DNA from: Deltaproteobacteria bacterium
Lineage (GTDB): Bacteria; Desulfobacterota; Binatia; UBA9968
Reading direction: 5' to 3'
Assembly: GCA_005878685.1 (NCBI GenBank)
Contig: VBLN01000118.1
Span: 5,737 to 11,496 of the forward strand
DNA: 5,760 nucleotides
Shown: positions 5,409-5,760 of the stretch, piece by piece
Numbering within the stretch: position 1 is the stretch's first letter
Layout of the letters: each line of letters opens with the position of its first letter
Position numbers and translations under genes: made by a program
The notes under the pieces: model-generated
Told to the model about the DNA's origin: nothing
Database searches by the model: none
The model's input: the letters and a program-made list of their open reading frames with translations, nothing else

Positions 5409-5760
5409 TCAGCGGTGGCTCCAGCGCGGTTTTCTCTTCTCCAAGAACGCTTGTACTCCTTCCTCAACATCTTCGGTTTTCAGTAGCTCGTTGAGGTAAA
5501 GCTCCTCGGATCTTTGAAGTGCCTGGGAAAAATTATTTAGAGAAATCTCCCTTAATCCCTTAAGCGCGACCCGTAGGACGGCCCGGCTTTTCCCTTTGAG
5601 TTCTCCCAACAGGAGCTCCAGGGCATGATCGAGTTCATCGGCTGAGACCACGCGGTTGACCAATCCCATGATGAGCGCTTCTTGGGCGGAGATCCTGCGC
5701 CCCGTAAGAATCATCTCGGCGGCCCGATGGTAACCGAGCTGAGAAGGAAAACGTGCCAAA
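5409..5760 (-). CDS. Enoyl-CoA hydratase/isomerase (crotonase) family protein, C-terminal part; 5' end outside the window
   Basis: The visible 117 codons are the C-terminal portion of a crotonase-fold enzyme, a family acting on acyl-CoA thioesters (hydration, isomerisation, C-C cleavage). The pattern AAEMILTGRRISAQEALIMGLVNRVV (in which ILTGRRISAQEA and MGLVNRVV are the conserved blocks) is diagnostic. The end of the protein, LLKTEDVEEGVQAFLEKRKPRW, is the usual trimerisation helix and terminus, so the 3' end is intact (TGA at 5409-5411). The residues forming the oxyanion hole and the catalytic acids lie upstream, beyond the window, so hydratase, isomerase and other activities cannot be told apart. 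The first visible codon, TTG at 5757-5759, is internal Leu and not a start. The gene sits 48 bases upstream of the OlsB-type long start on the same strand, and I see no promoter between them, so co-transcription is likely. Confidence 0.85.
   Translation of the reverse strand, partial: LARFPSQLGYHRAAEMILTGRRISAQEALIMGLVNRVVSADELDHALELLLGELKGKSRAVLRVALKGLREISLNNFSQALQRSEELYLNELLKTEDVEEGVQAFLEKRKPRWSHR

Noticed and set aside
5757..5759. TTG as start of the crotonase gene
   Set aside because: The preceding two-thirds of a crotonase is missing and the frame is open to the edge, so the codon is internal.

Overview
This is an ordinary-looking bacterial chromosomal window of moderate to high GC, with tightly packed genes and good Shine-Dalgarno sites on several of them. 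It has no rRNA, tRNA, CRISPR array, insertion sequence or phage gene. The gene set (a YchF-like GTPase of the 'KPKKTTYA' type, a PPOX-fold flavoprotein, TenA, a CoxS/CoxM/CoxG molybdenum-hydroxylase set, an OlsB/OlsA-type pair and a crotonase) fits a Gram-negative soil, sediment or groundwater bacterium. Something like the former deltaproteobacteria, NC10/Methylomirabilota or Rokubacteria is a reasonable guess, but the sequence does not prove it.

Left part, minus strand (1-1733). tenA (thiamine-pyrimidine salvage) is followed by a small PPOX-fold FMN-binding protein, and then, after a 156-base gap, by the N-terminal GTPase domain of a YchF-like protein. The YchF-like frame stops at codon 138 of an expected ~350, although another frame stays open to the window edge, so it is probably frameshifted or truncated. 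The PPOX gene has its own consensus-like sigma70 promoter, placed so close to the ATG that its mRNA should be leaderless or nearly so.

Centre (1734-3708). A 119-base divergent intergenic region holds two oppositely oriented promoter candidates with overlapping -10 boxes, one firing left into tenA and one right into a three-gene operon. That operon encodes a CoxS-type 2x[2Fe-2S] subunit, a CoxM-type FAD subunit and a CoxG-type SRPBCC protein. The spacing is very tight (12 bases, then a 4-base GTGA overlap). The catalytic molybdopterin subunit (CoxL type) is absent, and the operon is closed on both sides by genes on the opposite strand. The two electron-transfer subunits must therefore pair with a large subunit encoded elsewhere, or the operon is a remnant or a separate electron-transfer module.

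Right part, minus strand (3677-5760). The 3' end of a crotonase-family gene runs into a GNAT N-acyltransferase of the OlsB type. This overlaps by 14 bases a PlsC-family acyltransferase that fits OlsA. The pair is best read as ornithine-lipid (acyl-amino-acid lipid) biosynthesis: OlsB would N-acylate the amino acid with a 3-hydroxyacyl group and OlsA would O-acylate the lyso-lipid. The acyltransferase gene meets coxG tail to tail with a 32-base overlap, and a GC-rich hairpin lies just past the coxG stop.

No clearly new system is visible. The points most worth a second look are the large-subunit-less coxSMG operon, the overlapping divergent promoters, the predicted leaderless PPOX gene and the broken YchF-like frame.
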